Source of the DNA: an uncultured Anaerosacchariphilus sp.
GTDB lineage: Bacteria; Bacillota; Clostridia; Lachnospirales; Lachnospiraceae
Direction: 5' to 3'
NCBI GenBank assembly: GCA_934373375.1
Contig: CAKROP010000105.1
Coordinates: forward strand, 1 to 7,194
DNA: 7,194 nucleotides
Shown here: positions 1 through 6,932 of the stretch, piece after piece
Layout of the letters: each line of letters starts with the position of its first letter
Numbering within the stretch: position 1 is the first letter of the stretch
Notes under the pieces: model-generated
Told to the model about the DNA's origin: nothing
Seen by the model: only the letters and a program-made list of their open reading frames with translations
Database searches by the model: none
Position numbers and translations under genes: made by a program

Positions 1-566
1 AGGGTACCAATATTTTCCGTACGATCTTCTTTATGCCGAACCTGATCGGCGGTATCGTGCTGGGATATATCTGGCAGATTCTGATCAACTGCGTACTCTC
101 CATCGTGGGACAGCCGCTTCTGGCGCTGAATAGCTCCGCGGGCTACTGGGGACTGATTATTCTTATGTGCTGGCAGCAGATTGGTTACATGATGATCATC
201 TATATCGCGGGACTGCAGAACGTCTCCGATGATCTGCTGGAGGCAGCCCAGATCGACGGCGCGACGCCCTGGCAGACCTTATGGAAGGTGAAGCTTCCTA
301 TGGTTATGCCGTCCATTACCATCTGTGTATTCCTGACGCTGACCAACTCCTTCAAGCTCTTTGACCAGAACCTGGCACTGACCGGAGGAGATCCGAACCA
401 TATGACAGAGATGCTGGCGCTGAATATCTATCAGACCTTCTATGCAAGGGCAGGAGCCCAGTGGAAGGGTCTCGGCCAGGCCAAGGCCGTACTGTTCTGC
501 CTGCTGGTTATCGTAATTTCCGTGCTCCAGCTGCGGGCTACACGTAAGAGGGAGGTGCAGCAGTAA
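1..566 (+). CDS. CUT1 sugar ABC transporter permease, MalF-type (5' truncated)
   Basis: This is the C-terminal part of an inner-membrane permease of the carbohydrate uptake-1 ABC family. The frame is open from base 3 to the window edge, so the real start lies upstream; the ATG at 33 is internal (the codons before it read GTNIFRTIFF, typical of the family). Counting from that Met, hydrophobic segments lie near 4-24, 38-60, 92-110 and 151-167. The cytoplasmic EAA loop that docks on the ATPase is present: E70-A71-A72, then D75-G76 and L88-P89. The C-terminal stretch containing DQNLALTGGDP is characteristic of MalF/UgpA-like permeases. The stop is one base before the next permease, so the two are surely co-translated and form a heterodimer. 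The substrate is not readable from the permease; maltodextrins are inferred from the malQ gene downstream. Family assignment is secure. Confidence 0.94.
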   Translation, partial: GTNIFRTIFFMPNLIGGIVLGYIWQILINCVLSIVGQPLLALNSSAGYWGLIILMCWQQIGYMMIIYIAGLQNVSDDLLEAAQIDGATPWQTLWKVKLPMVMPSITICVFLTLTNSFKLFDQNLALTGGDPNHMTEMLALNIYQTFYARAGAQWKGLGQAKAVLFCLLVIVISVLQLRATRKREVQQ

Positions 567-567
567 G

Positions 568-1410
568 ATGAGAAAGAAAAAACAGATACAGGATACGATT
601 ATGGTAGTGTTTCTGAGCATTCTGGCGCTGCTGTATGTCTATCCGATTGTCATGATTCTCTTTAACTCTGTAAAGAAGGAGACGGCGATTACCACCTCCG
701 GCGCCTTCACCCTGCCGACGGCGGACACCTTCGCAGGCCTGGCGAACTACGCCAACGCGATTGCCTCCAAGGGCTTTTTACAGAGCTTAGGCTACAGCCT
801 TCTGATTACCATCACCTCAGTGGCGGCGATTCTCATTTGCTGCTCCATGTGTGCCTGGTACATCACCCGGGTAAAGGGAAAGCTGTCCAAGATTCTGTAT
901 TACCTGTTTGTATTTTCCATGGTCGTACCCTTCCAGATGGTGATGTTTACCCTGTCCCAGACAGCGGATTCCATGAGCCTTAACAAGCCCTGGAATATCT
1001 GGATTATCTACCTGGGCTTCGGCGCGGGCCTGGCGGTTTTCATGTTCGCGGGCTTTATGAAATCCATTCCCCTGGAGGTGGAGGAAGCGTCCATGATCGA
1101 CGGCTGCAATCCGCTGCAGACCTTCTTCCTGATCGTGCTTCCCATGCTGAAGCCGACCCTGGTATCCGTAGGAATCCTGGAGGCCATGTGGGTATGGAAC
1201 GATTATCTTCTGCCGACCCTGGTACTGGATATCAAAAATTATAAAACGATTCCCATGTTGATCCAGTATTTCCGCGGAAGTTATGGTAAAGTAGAGATGG
1301 GCCCCATGATGGCAAGTATTATGTTGACCGTAATCCCCATTGTCATCGTATATCTGCTGGGCCAGAAACACATTATCAAAGGAGTGGCTGCGGGAGCAGT
1401 TAAGGGATAA
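568..1410 (+). CDS. CUT1 sugar ABC transporter permease, MalG-type
   Basis: This is the second membrane subunit of the sugar importer, 280 residues, normal length for MalG-type proteins. Six hydrophobic segments can be seen at about 11-32, 73-99, 109-130, 143-164, 193-217 and 248-265. A basic N-terminus (MRKKK) suits a cytoplasmic start. The EAA loop is at 172-192 (EEA, then D178-G179, ending L191-P192) and contacts the Q-loop region of the ATPase. WVWNDYLLP at 208-216 is a typical MalG-family motif. The ATG starts one base after the upstream permease stop, with GGAGG at 551-555 inside that gene as ribosome binding site, so translation is probably coupled. The C-terminus (IIKGVAAGAVKG) is the standard CUT1 ending. 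Confident for family; substrate inferred only from context. Confidence 0.96.
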   Translation: MRKKKQIQDTIMVVFLSILALLYVYPIVMILFNSVKKETAITTSGAFTLPTADTFAGLANYANAIASKGFLQSLGYSLLITITSVAAILICCSMCAWYITRVKGKLSKILYYLFVFSMVVPFQMVMFTLSQTADSMSLNKPWNIWIIYLGFGAGLAVFMFAGFMKSIPLEVEEASMIDGCNPLQTFFLIVLPMLKPTLVSVGILEAMWVWNDYLLPTLVLDIKNYKTIPMLIQYFRGSYGKVEMGPMMASIMLTVIPIVIVYLLGQKHIIKGVAAGAVKG

Positions 1411-1418
1411 ACATACAG

Positions 1419-2429
1419 ATGACAATCAAAGACATTGCGAAGGAGTCCGGATACGCGGTAGGCACGGTGTCCCGTGTGCTCAATAATCATCCGGACGTAT
1501 CGGAAAAAGCGCGAAAGACCATTATGGCGGTGGTGGAAAAGCACCATTTCAAACTAAACAGCAACGCCAAGCACTTAAAGCAGCAGGCCAGCAGCGGAAT
1601 CGCGATTATCGTAAAGGGTTCCCAGAATATGCTGTTCGCTTCCATCGTGGAGCGGCTGCAGCGGCTTTTAAGCGAAAAAAAGTACGCTTCCTTCATCTAC
1701 TATATCGGTGAGGAGGAAAACGAGGTGGAGCGGGCCGAAAGGGTATGCCTGGAGCGGCATCCCTTGGGGATTCTCTTTCTGGGAAGCGACCTGGAATTCT
1801 TCAAAGAGCGGTTTGACCGGCTGGAGATTCCCTGCGTGCTGGTTACCAACTCGGCGGCGGAGCTGGGCTTTGACAATCTCTCCAGTGTCAGTACGGACGA
1901 CGAGGCAGGCGCGCAGGCAGCGGTAGCGCATCTTCTGAAGCTGGGCCACCGGAACATCGGTATTCTGGGCGGCTATATGGAAAAGTCCCATGCGGCCCAT
2001 ACCCGGTACAAGGGCTGCGAAAAAGCCTTTGCGGAGCAGGGCATGAAGCTGGAGCCCGGTCGGCAGTATCGGCCAGCGTTCTTTTCCATGGAGGAGGGCT
2101 ATCACGCCATGGAGCAGCTGTTTGAGCAGATGCCGGATCTGACGGCGGTATTTGCCATGGCAGACGTGCTGGCAGTGGGCGCTATCCGCGCCATCCGGGA
2201 CCGGGGACTGCGGGTGCCGGAGGACGTCTCGGTCATGGGCTTTGACGGAATTGAACTGGGAAATTATCTTTCTCCGCGGCTCACTACGGTGCGCCAGGCC
2301 AGAGAAAGGATAGCCGACCGGAGCCTGGAAATTCTGCTCTCGGACATTGCGGGAGAGCGTCCGGCGGTGCATGAGCTTCTTCCCTTTGATATCGTGGAGG
2401 GAGAGAGCGCGGCGAAAATCGCCCGCTGA
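1419..2429 (+). CDS. LacI-family transcriptional regulator
   Basis: This is a 336-residue cytoplasmic DNA-binding regulator of normal LacI/GalR length. The N-terminal helix-turn-helix spans about 2-26, with recognition helix around YAVGTVSRVLN (12-22). A hinge region with NSNAKHLK follows at 47-54. Residues about 60-330 form the periplasmic-binding-protein-like effector domain; conserved landmarks are GHRNIGILGG (176-185), D249 in the FAMADVLAVGA stretch, and VMGFDGIELGNYLSPRLTT (272-290) with D276. The gene starts 8 bases after the permease stop with only a weak site (AAGGGA, 1402-1407), suggesting coupled, low-level expression. It lies between the permeases and the ATPase in the same direction, so it is probably made from the operon it controls. 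The expected effector is the transported sugar or a breakdown product (inference). No operator is identified; the operon promoter is outside the window. Confidence 0.95.
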   Translation: MTIKDIAKESGYAVGTVSRVLNNHPDVSEKARKTIMAVVEKHHFKLNSNAKHLKQQASSGIAIIVKGSQNMLFASIVERLQRLLSEKKYASFIYYIGEEENEVERAERVCLERHPLGILFLGSDLEFFKERFDRLEIPCVLVTNSAAELGFDNLSSVSTDDEAGAQAAVAHLLKLGHRNIGILGGYMEKSHAAHTRYKGCEKAFAEQGMKLEPGRQYRPAFFSMEEGYHAMEQLFEQMPDLTAVFAMADVLAVGAIRAIRDRGLRVPEDVSVMGFDGIELGNYLSPRLTTVRQARERIADRSLEILLSDIAGERPAVHELLPFDIVEGESAAKIAR

Positions 2430-2517
2430 GACAGAACAGAAGATAAGATGGGTAACGGTGAAGATATGGAATAATTACGGTGTACGCTCCGGGCGGACAT
2501 GGTAAGGAGGAAGAAAA

Positions 2518-3615
2518 ATGGCAGATATTACATTTAAGCATGTGGTGAAAACCTATGACAATAAAAATACAGTGGTTCCGGATCTGAATCTGGAAATTCA
2601 CGACAAGGAATTTATCGTGCTGGTCGGACCGTCCGGCTGTGGAAAGTCTACGACCCTCCGCATGATTGCAGGTCTGGAGGAGATTAGCTCAGGCGACCTG
2701 TACATCGGCGATAAAAGAGTGAACGATGTGGCGCCCAAGGATCGGGATATTGCGATGGTATTCCAGAGCTATGCCCTGTATCCCCATATGACCGTATACA
2801 AAAATATGTCCTTTGCCCTGGAGCTTCACGGCACGCCCAAGGACGAGATTGACAAAAAGGTGCGCGAGGCAGCCGAGATTCTGGGACTGACGGAGTATCT
2901 GGACCGGAAGCCCAAGGCTCTGTCCGGCGGACAGAGACAGCGTGTGGCACTGGGCCGCGCCATGGTGCGGAACCCTGCGGTATTTCTTCTCGACGAGCCC
3001 CTGTCCAACCTGGACGCCAAGCTCCGTACCGAGATGAGAAGCCAGATCGCCGCGTTACATAAGCGTCTGCAGACCACCTTCGTATATGTAACCCACGATC
3101 AGACCGAGGCGATGACCATGGGTGATCGTATTGTGGTCATGAAGGACGGTATTATCCAGCAGGTAGACACGCCCCAGAACCTGTACAATTATCCCTGCAA
3201 CAAGTTTGTGGCAGGCTTTATCGGTTCTCCTCAGATGAATTTTGTGAACGTGAAGGTGGAGAAGGATGCTGCCGGAACCGTACTGGTATTTGGCGATTAC
3301 CGGATTCCGGTAAACAAGCCGGAGCTGGAGGCTTATGCAGGAAAAGAGGTTATCATGGGCATCCGCCCGGAGGACATTCATGCGGAGGAATCCTTCCTGG
3401 CTATCTCCGACGCTTCCAATATTGAGGCGAAGGTAGATCTGGCGGAAATGATGGGCTCTGAGATTTATCTGTATCTGACCTGCTTCGGACAGAAGCTGGT
3501 GGCCAGAGTGCCGTCCCGTACCGGAATCCGCGCGGAGGACGTGGCGAAGCTGGCCCTGGATGTGAATAAAATTCATGTCTTTGACGCGGAGACAGAAGCG
3601 ATCATTTGTCATTAG
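2518..3615 (+). CDS. msmX: CUT1 ABC transporter ATP-binding protein (MsmX/UgpC/MalK-type)
   Basis: This is the ATPase that powers sugar import by the paired permeases on the inner membrane face. It has 365 residues, the usual MalK/MsmX length. All nucleotide-binding motifs are intact: Walker A GPSGCGKST (37-45), Q-loop Q83 in VFQSYALYPHMTV, signature LSGGQ (135-139), Walker B LLDEP (157-161, catalytic E160), D-loop SNLD (163-166) and switch H193. The tail from about 236 (GSPQMNF) to the end is the TOBE/OB-fold regulatory domain, with GIRPEDI at 281-287. The start is fixed by a strong AAGGAGG at 2504-2510. An 88-bp gap separates it from the lacI gene, large enough for its own promoter, but no convincing one is seen. 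In Firmicutes such ATPases often serve several CUT1 importers, so it may not be dedicated to these permeases. The exact name (msmX, ugpC or malK) is uncertain; the function is not. Confidence 0.96.
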   Translation: MADITFKHVVKTYDNKNTVVPDLNLEIHDKEFIVLVGPSGCGKSTTLRMIAGLEEISSGDLYIGDKRVNDVAPKDRDIAMVFQSYALYPHMTVYKNMSFALELHGTPKDEIDKKVREAAEILGLTEYLDRKPKALSGGQRQRVALGRAMVRNPAVFLLDEPLSNLDAKLRTEMRSQIAALHKRLQTTFVYVTHDQTEAMTMGDRIVVMKDGIIQQVDTPQNLYNYPCNKFVAGFIGSPQMNFVNVKVEKDAAGTVLVFGDYRIPVNKPELEAYAGKEVIMGIRPEDIHAEESFLAISDASNIEAKVDLAEMMGSEIYLYLTCFGQKLVARVPSRTGIRAEDVAKLALDVNKIHVFDAETEAIICH

Positions 3616-3650
3616 GATTAAAAATCAGACAGTCAGGAGGAAAAATCACG

Positions 3651-3890
3651 ATGACGAAATATACCGTTTTATTGAACAGCATTGAAAGAATAAAAGACTT
3701 TGTAAATACCATTACCCGCTATCCCTATGATTTCGATCTGGTGTCGGGACGCTATACCATTGACGCCAAATCCATTATGGGTATCTTTTCCCTGAATTTG
3801 ACCCACCCGCTGGAGCTCTGCGCCTATACGGACGGAGATGAAAAGCTTCAGGAGGATCTGAAACCCTATCTTGTGGAAGAAGGAGCGTGA
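3651..3890 (+). CDS. HPr-like (Crh-like) protein lacking the active-site His
   Basis: This is a small 79-residue protein with the HPr fold pattern. The best landmark is DAKSIMGIFSL (38-48), matching the regulatory-Ser segment of HPr and Crh (N-A/L-K-S-I-M-G); S41 corresponds to HPr Ser46. Aligning outward from it, the usual His15-Ala-Arg-Pro is absent: residues about 9-13 read NSIER. The only His (H52) falls after the Ser46 helix. So PTS phosphotransfer is unlikely, while phosphorylation on S41 by HPr kinase and a role with CcpA, as for Bacillus Crh, are possible (inference). The chosen start has CAGGAGG at 3634-3640; a longer in-frame start at 3606 overlaps the ATPase stop and lacks such a site. 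It sits between the ATPase and malQ genes and its stop is 6 bases before malQ. I know of no experimentally defined role for such a protein in this position. Confidence 0.82.
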   Translation: MTKYTVLLNSIERIKDFVNTITRYPYDFDLVSGRYTIDAKSIMGIFSLNLTHPLELCAYTDGDEKLQEDLKPYLVEEGA

Positions 3891-3896
3891 TGGCCG

Positions 3897-5363
3897 GTGA
3901 GAAGCAGTGGAATTTTGATGCACCTTTCTTCCCTTCCGAGTCCCTACGGAATCGGCAGCATGGGAAAACCGGCGCGGGATTTCATTGATTTCCTGAAGGC
4001 GGCAGGTCAGGGCTACTGGCAGCTGCTTCCCATCTGCCCCACCAGCTACGGGGATTCTCCCTACCAGTCCTTTTCTACCTATGCGGGCAATCCTTATTTT
4101 ATTGACCTGGAGCTGCTTGAGGCAGACGGACTTCTGGAATGGCAGGAGTATGGAGAGGTAGATTGGGAGAGCGTGCCGGAGAAGGTCAATTATGGAGCCC
4201 TGTACGAGAAGCGGTATCCGATTCTGCGGAAGGCCGCAGAGCGGTTCCTTATGCGGATTCCTTCGGATTATCCGGAATTCTGTGAGAACAATGATTACTG
4301 GCTGGGAGATTACGCCCGCTTCATGGCCATGAAGCATGCTCATGGAGGAGCGTCCTGGCAGGAGTGGGAGCCCCTTTCGACAGCAGAGATTGAGCTTCGG
4401 TACGCGGAGGAGATTCGCTTCTGGAAGGTGCTTCAATATCTGTTCTTCCGGCAGTGGAAGGAGCTTCGCGCTTACGCCAATGAGCAGGGCGTCCGTCTGA
4501 TTGGCGATCTGCCCATCTATGTGTCCCTGGACAGCGTGGACGTGTGGGCACATCCGGAGCTGTTCCAGCTGGATGAGAACCGGAATCCCAAGGAAGTGGC
4601 CGGCTGTCCGCCGGACGGCTTTTCCGCAGACGGACAGCTCTGGGGAAATCCCCTCTTCGATTGGGAATATATGGAAAAGAACAATTATGACTGGTGGGTC
4701 AGACGGATTCAGTATCTCTGCAAGGTCTACGATATCCTGCGGATCGACCATTTCCGGGGCTTTGATTCCTACTATGCGATTCCGTATGGAAATACAACTG
4801 CCCGGGGCGGGCGTTGGAAGCAGGGACCGGGAATCAGTCTGTTCCGGGCAGTGGAGGAACAGATTGGGCCGCAGCGGATCATTGCGGAGGATCTGGGGTA
4901 CCTGACAGAGTCAGTCCATCAGCTTTTGAAGGACAGCGGCTTTCCGGGCATGAAGGTGTTGGAGTTTGCCTTTGACAGCCGGGACGGAGGCGGCAACGCC
5001 TATCTGCCGGAGAATTATCCGGAGCATTGTGTGGCCTATGTGGGAACCCACGATAACGATACGGCGCTGGGCTGGATGAAGACGGCTCCGGCGGAGGATG
5101 TGGCCTATGCCAGGGAATATCTCCATGAGACAGAGGATGAGGCGGCGGCCCGGGCTATGCTCGCTGCCATCTGGAACAGCCGGGCAGAGCTTGCCATCGT
5201 ACAGGCGCAGGATATCCTGGGACTGGGAAGCGAAGCCCGTATGAATACGCCATCCACGGTGGGTGAAAACTGGCGCTGGAGAGCGAAAGAGGGAAGCTTT
5301 ACGCCAGAGCTGGCTGCAGAGCTTCGGAGAGAGATGGAGACCTGCGGGCGGTTGGAAAAATAA
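3897..5363 (+). CDS. malQ: 4-alpha-glucanotransferase (amylomaltase, GH77)
   Basis: This cytoplasmic enzyme moves alpha-1,4-glucan segments between malto-oligosaccharides, releasing glucose and longer chains for phosphorylase or glucosidase. Its 488 residues match the short bacterial GH77 form. The N-terminal SSLPSPYGIG and SPYQSFSTYAGNPYFIDLE (54-72) are hallmarks. Catalytic residues are intact: nucleophile D284 in RIDHFRG, acid/base E331 in IIAEDLG, and D386 in THDND. They lie nine residues before D293/E340/D395 of Thermus amylomaltase throughout. GDLPIYVSLDSVDVW (203-217), GCPPDGFSADGQLWGNP (236-252) and RMNTPSTVGENWRWR (448-462) are other conserved blocks. The start is GTG at 3897, with AAGGAG at 3880-3885 inside the preceding gene; the nearby ATG at 3890 is in another frame. 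It is in frame with the HPr-like gene, separated only by its TGA and two codons. It ends the operon, followed by a terminator. No sign of damage. Confidence 0.97.
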   Translation: MRSSGILMHLSSLPSPYGIGSMGKPARDFIDFLKAAGQGYWQLLPICPTSYGDSPYQSFSTYAGNPYFIDLELLEADGLLEWQEYGEVDWESVPEKVNYGALYEKRYPILRKAAERFLMRIPSDYPEFCENNDYWLGDYARFMAMKHAHGGASWQEWEPLSTAEIELRYAEEIRFWKVLQYLFFRQWKELRAYANEQGVRLIGDLPIYVSLDSVDVWAHPELFQLDENRNPKEVAGCPPDGFSADGQLWGNPLFDWEYMEKNNYDWWVRRIQYLCKVYDILRIDHFRGFDSYYAIPYGNTTARGGRWKQGPGISLFRAVEEQIGPQRIIAEDLGYLTESVHQLLKDSGFPGMKVLEFAFDSRDGGGNAYLPENYPEHCVAYVGTHDNDTALGWMKTAPAEDVAYAREYLHETEDEAAARAMLAAIWNSRAELAIVQAQDILGLGSEARMNTPSTVGENWRWRAKEGSFTPELAAELRREMETCGRLEK

Positions 5364-5385
5364 AAAAGTACGGATGATACAGATG

Positions 5386-5424
5386 AAAAAACGGGACATG
5401 GCAAAAAGCTGTGCCCTGTTTTTT
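5386..5424 (+). terminator. Rho-independent terminator of the sugar operon
   Basis: This inverted repeat begins 22 bases after the malQ stop. A run of six A and CGGGACATGGC (to 5402) pairs with GCTGTGCCCTG and six T (5408-5424) around an AAAAA loop. In plus-strand RNA only A5396-C5414 fails to pair, and three pairs are G-U. Those G-U pairs become C-A mismatches in the minus-strand RNA, so the hairpin is better suited to stopping malQ transcription than hipA transcription. Its A/T flanks may still give some two-way function between the convergent genes. Confidence 0.85.
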
Positions 5425-5484
5425 ATCCAATTATTTACAAAAGATAGAAAAGTTGCAAAATAAGAATAAAAACGGTTGGAAAAG

Positions 5485-6618
5485 TTACAAAACATATGCC
5501 CCAAGCATTTCTTTTACGCAGGTATCAATTTCAGATGCAATAGTTTTACATAAATCAGCTTTCAGACCAGCGGCAGTTCCGACGGCAACCAGTTCCTTCA
5601 TCCCGGGATTTCGCCCGTTTCCATCGATGGTCGTAGTGTGCTCGCCGTAGTAAGTATTACTGTAGGTCAGGTCGTAGGCCGGACTCAGCCGCCAAGAATC
5701 TGTAGTATCATCGTAAAGATAGGTAAAATTCTTTGCATGATCGTCCCGGTTGTGGGCAAAGGCATTGAAGCACATGCGACGGTACATATTTTCCAGATCC
5801 TGAGGATTATCACGGGTCAGGATTTTTGTCAGCTTCATTAAGGCATGATAATCAAGGCTTGGCTGCTCAAAATCCAGTTCCAGAAGAGCGGCGGCTGTCA
5901 GCATATGAATCCGCTTTTCGCCGTCGGGAGTCACGAGCCGATCAAAGCGTTTCGTACCAAAGTATCCTTTGCATACATCGGAATGGAATAAGCGGAATGG
6001 GCTTACAGTAATCCCACATTGTTCCGCACATAAGGCGTACTGGTATTCCATAAATCCGGCGTCCGGCCCGTCCACATGAGCGGGGAACTTGATAATCCAG
6101 GATTTGTTGTCGACATGCGTCATAATTTTGGGCCGCGCGCCGCCGCTGGTTCCGCCCAGACGGTATAATTCATCCAGTTTTTCAGAAAATTCGGTGTTCA
6201 GGATCTTCTGACATTGCAGAGCCAGTTCGTCCAGATTATCCAGGGCGGGTTCTGTAGAAAGGTCGTACTGAGGGCGGTAGGTAAGTGCGCCCATGCCGGA
6301 AGAACCTACAATGGCAAGACGGTCGAGAACCGTGAGGTTATCCGCATTTTCACCCTGCTGTTTTAAGAGGCGGTGAAGCAAAAGCCGTCCCCATGCATCC
6401 GGCAGACTATCAGCAAAGACGCCAAATAAGCCGTCAAAATAATCCTTGGGCGGAAGGAAAACCTGGCGTTTCAGCGGAAGTGAAAACGGACTGACAGGAA
6501 ATCCGGTCTCCAGCCATTCTTCCGAGTATTCAAATGCGGCTTTATGTGCGCTGGTCAGTGCGAGAGTACCGACCAGGCGACCATCGTATCGTACCTGAAT
6601 TACTTTATTTGTTTTCAT
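5485..6618 (-). CDS. hipA: HipA-family Ser/Thr kinase toxin
   Basis: This is the toxin of a HipBA type II toxin-antitoxin pair, a cytoplasmic protein kinase; E. coli HipA phosphorylates GltX and causes growth arrest and persistence. Here 377 residues (E. coli has about 440) cover both the N-terminal HipA subdomain (about 8-115, starting VRYDGRLVGTLAL) and the kinase core (about 152-325). Visible motifs are the Gly-rich loop GGTSGGARPK (155-164), IIKFPA with K177, KRFDR (223-227), the catalytic loop HNRDDHAKNF (289-298) with D292, N297, and the metal-binding SPAYDL (312-317) with D316. S158 in the Gly-rich loop may be an autophosphorylation site like E. coli Ser150 (inference). The ATG at 6618-6616 overlaps the hipB end by 14 bases and has a strong AGGAGG six bases before it. 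All kinase residues look intact, so an active toxin is expected; its target cannot be read from sequence. Confidence 0.93.
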   Translation of the reverse strand: MKTNKVIQVRYDGRLVGTLALTSAHKAAFEYSEEWLETGFPVSPFSLPLKRQVFLPPKDYFDGLFGVFADSLPDAWGRLLLHRLLKQQGENADNLTVLDRLAIVGSSGMGALTYRPQYDLSTEPALDNLDELALQCQKILNTEFSEKLDELYRLGGTSGGARPKIMTHVDNKSWIIKFPAHVDGPDAGFMEYQYALCAEQCGITVSPFRLFHSDVCKGYFGTKRFDRLVTPDGEKRIHMLTAAALLELDFEQPSLDYHALMKLTKILTRDNPQDLENMYRRMCFNAFAHNRDDHAKNFTYLYDDTTDSWRLSPAYDLTYSNTYYGEHTTTIDGNGRNPGMKELVAVGTAAGLKADLCKTIASEIDTCVKEMLGAYVL

Positions 6619-6883
6619 TGATAACCTCCTGAATATTCCGATATGGAACTTCGGTAAAAATCTGTCTCAAATCACCCGCCATATCCAGCGCCATAGCAAT
6701 TTTGGTCAGGGAGATAAGAGAAATCTGTCCGGTGTTTTCGAAACGCTTCACAGAGCCGAAGCTTACGCCACTGATTTGCGCCAGTTTCTCCTGAGAGATA
6801 GAGCGGCGCTTCCGGATAAGGCGCACCCGGTCGGCTAATTTTTTATCTAATTCTTCGGCGGTTTCCCAGATGTATTCGTTCAT
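6605..6883 (-). CDS. hipB: HipB-like XRE-family antitoxin and repressor
   Basis: This 92-residue protein is the likely antitoxin that binds HipA and represses the operon. A Cro/C1-type helix-turn-helix spans about 18-68; the core is SQEKLAQISGVSFGSVKRFE (30-49), with recognition helix about 41-49. It has a short N-terminal charged helix (about 7-17) and a tail of some 25 residues that may contact the toxin or DNA. Length is close to E. coli HipB (88). The start at 6883 is supported by AAAAGGA at 6893-6899 on the minus strand, nine bases away. The gene is first in a two-gene operon, overlapping hipA, as is standard for HipBA. The AT-rich upstream region carries two matching palindromes that would suit autorepression by a dimeric repressor. 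The antitoxin role is inferred from gene order plus domain. Confidence 0.88.
   Translation of the reverse strand: MNEYIWETAEELDKKLADRVRLIRKRRSISQEKLAQISGVSFGSVKRFENTGQISLISLTKIAMALDMAGDLRQIFTEVPYRNIQEVINENK
6625..6630 (-). promoter_or_regulatory. Strong ribosome binding site of hipA, inside hipB
   Basis: On the minus strand the sequence reads AGGAGGTTATCA then ATG, six bases between the site and the hipA start. It lies within the last codons of hipB. It is a better match to the anti-Shine-Dalgarno sequence than the hipB site (AAAAGGA), so toxin translation need not depend only on coupling. Confidence 0.8.
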
Positions 6884-6914
6884 AAAATGTGGTCCTTTTC
6901 CAAAAAAACAATAT

Positions 6915-6932
6915 TAGATAATATATTATCTA
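6915..6932. promoter_or_regulatory. Palindrome 1, likely HipB operator
   Basis: TAGATAATATATTATCTA is a perfect 18-bp palindrome 32 bp upstream of the hipB start. Its 12-bp core ATAATATATTAT (6918-6929) recurs exactly in palindrome 2. It covers the predicted -10 box, so binding of a dimeric HTH protein here would block hipBA transcription. Known HipB operators are also palindromes in the hipBA promoter; the specific binder here is inferred. Confidence 0.6.

Noticed and set aside
1668..2372. Minus-strand open frame of 234 codons opposite the LacI gene
   Set aside because: Low-complexity, His/Arg/Leu/Gln-rich translation without domains, fully inside an intact LacI-family gene.
2453..2482. Direct repeats TAACGGTG and TTACGGTG, 22 bp apart, upstream of the ATPase gene, as a regulator site
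   Set aside because: Two turns apart but short, imperfect, and not palindromic as LacI-family operators are; no promoter could be placed with it.
3606..3650. Upstream ATG extending the HPr-like protein by 15 residues
   Set aside because: It overlaps the ATPase stop, lacks a good ribosome binding site, and the extension (including the GGAGG itself) is not HPr-like; the ATG at 3651 has CAGGAGG at a good distance.
3890..3892. ATG just upstream of malQ as its start
   Set aside because: It is in a different frame from malQ; the GTG at 3897 is in frame and gives the conserved MRSSGILMHL start.
3669..4751. Long minus-strand open frame (360 codons) across the HPr-like gene and malQ
   Set aside because: It lies opposite two genes with clear family motifs, has no recognisable domain and no good ribosome binding site; it is a by-product of codon bias in malQ.
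5411..5650. Plus-strand open frame overlapping the malQ terminator and the end of hipA
   Set aside because: It begins within the terminator hairpin and runs antisense to conserved hipA codons; no ribosome binding site.
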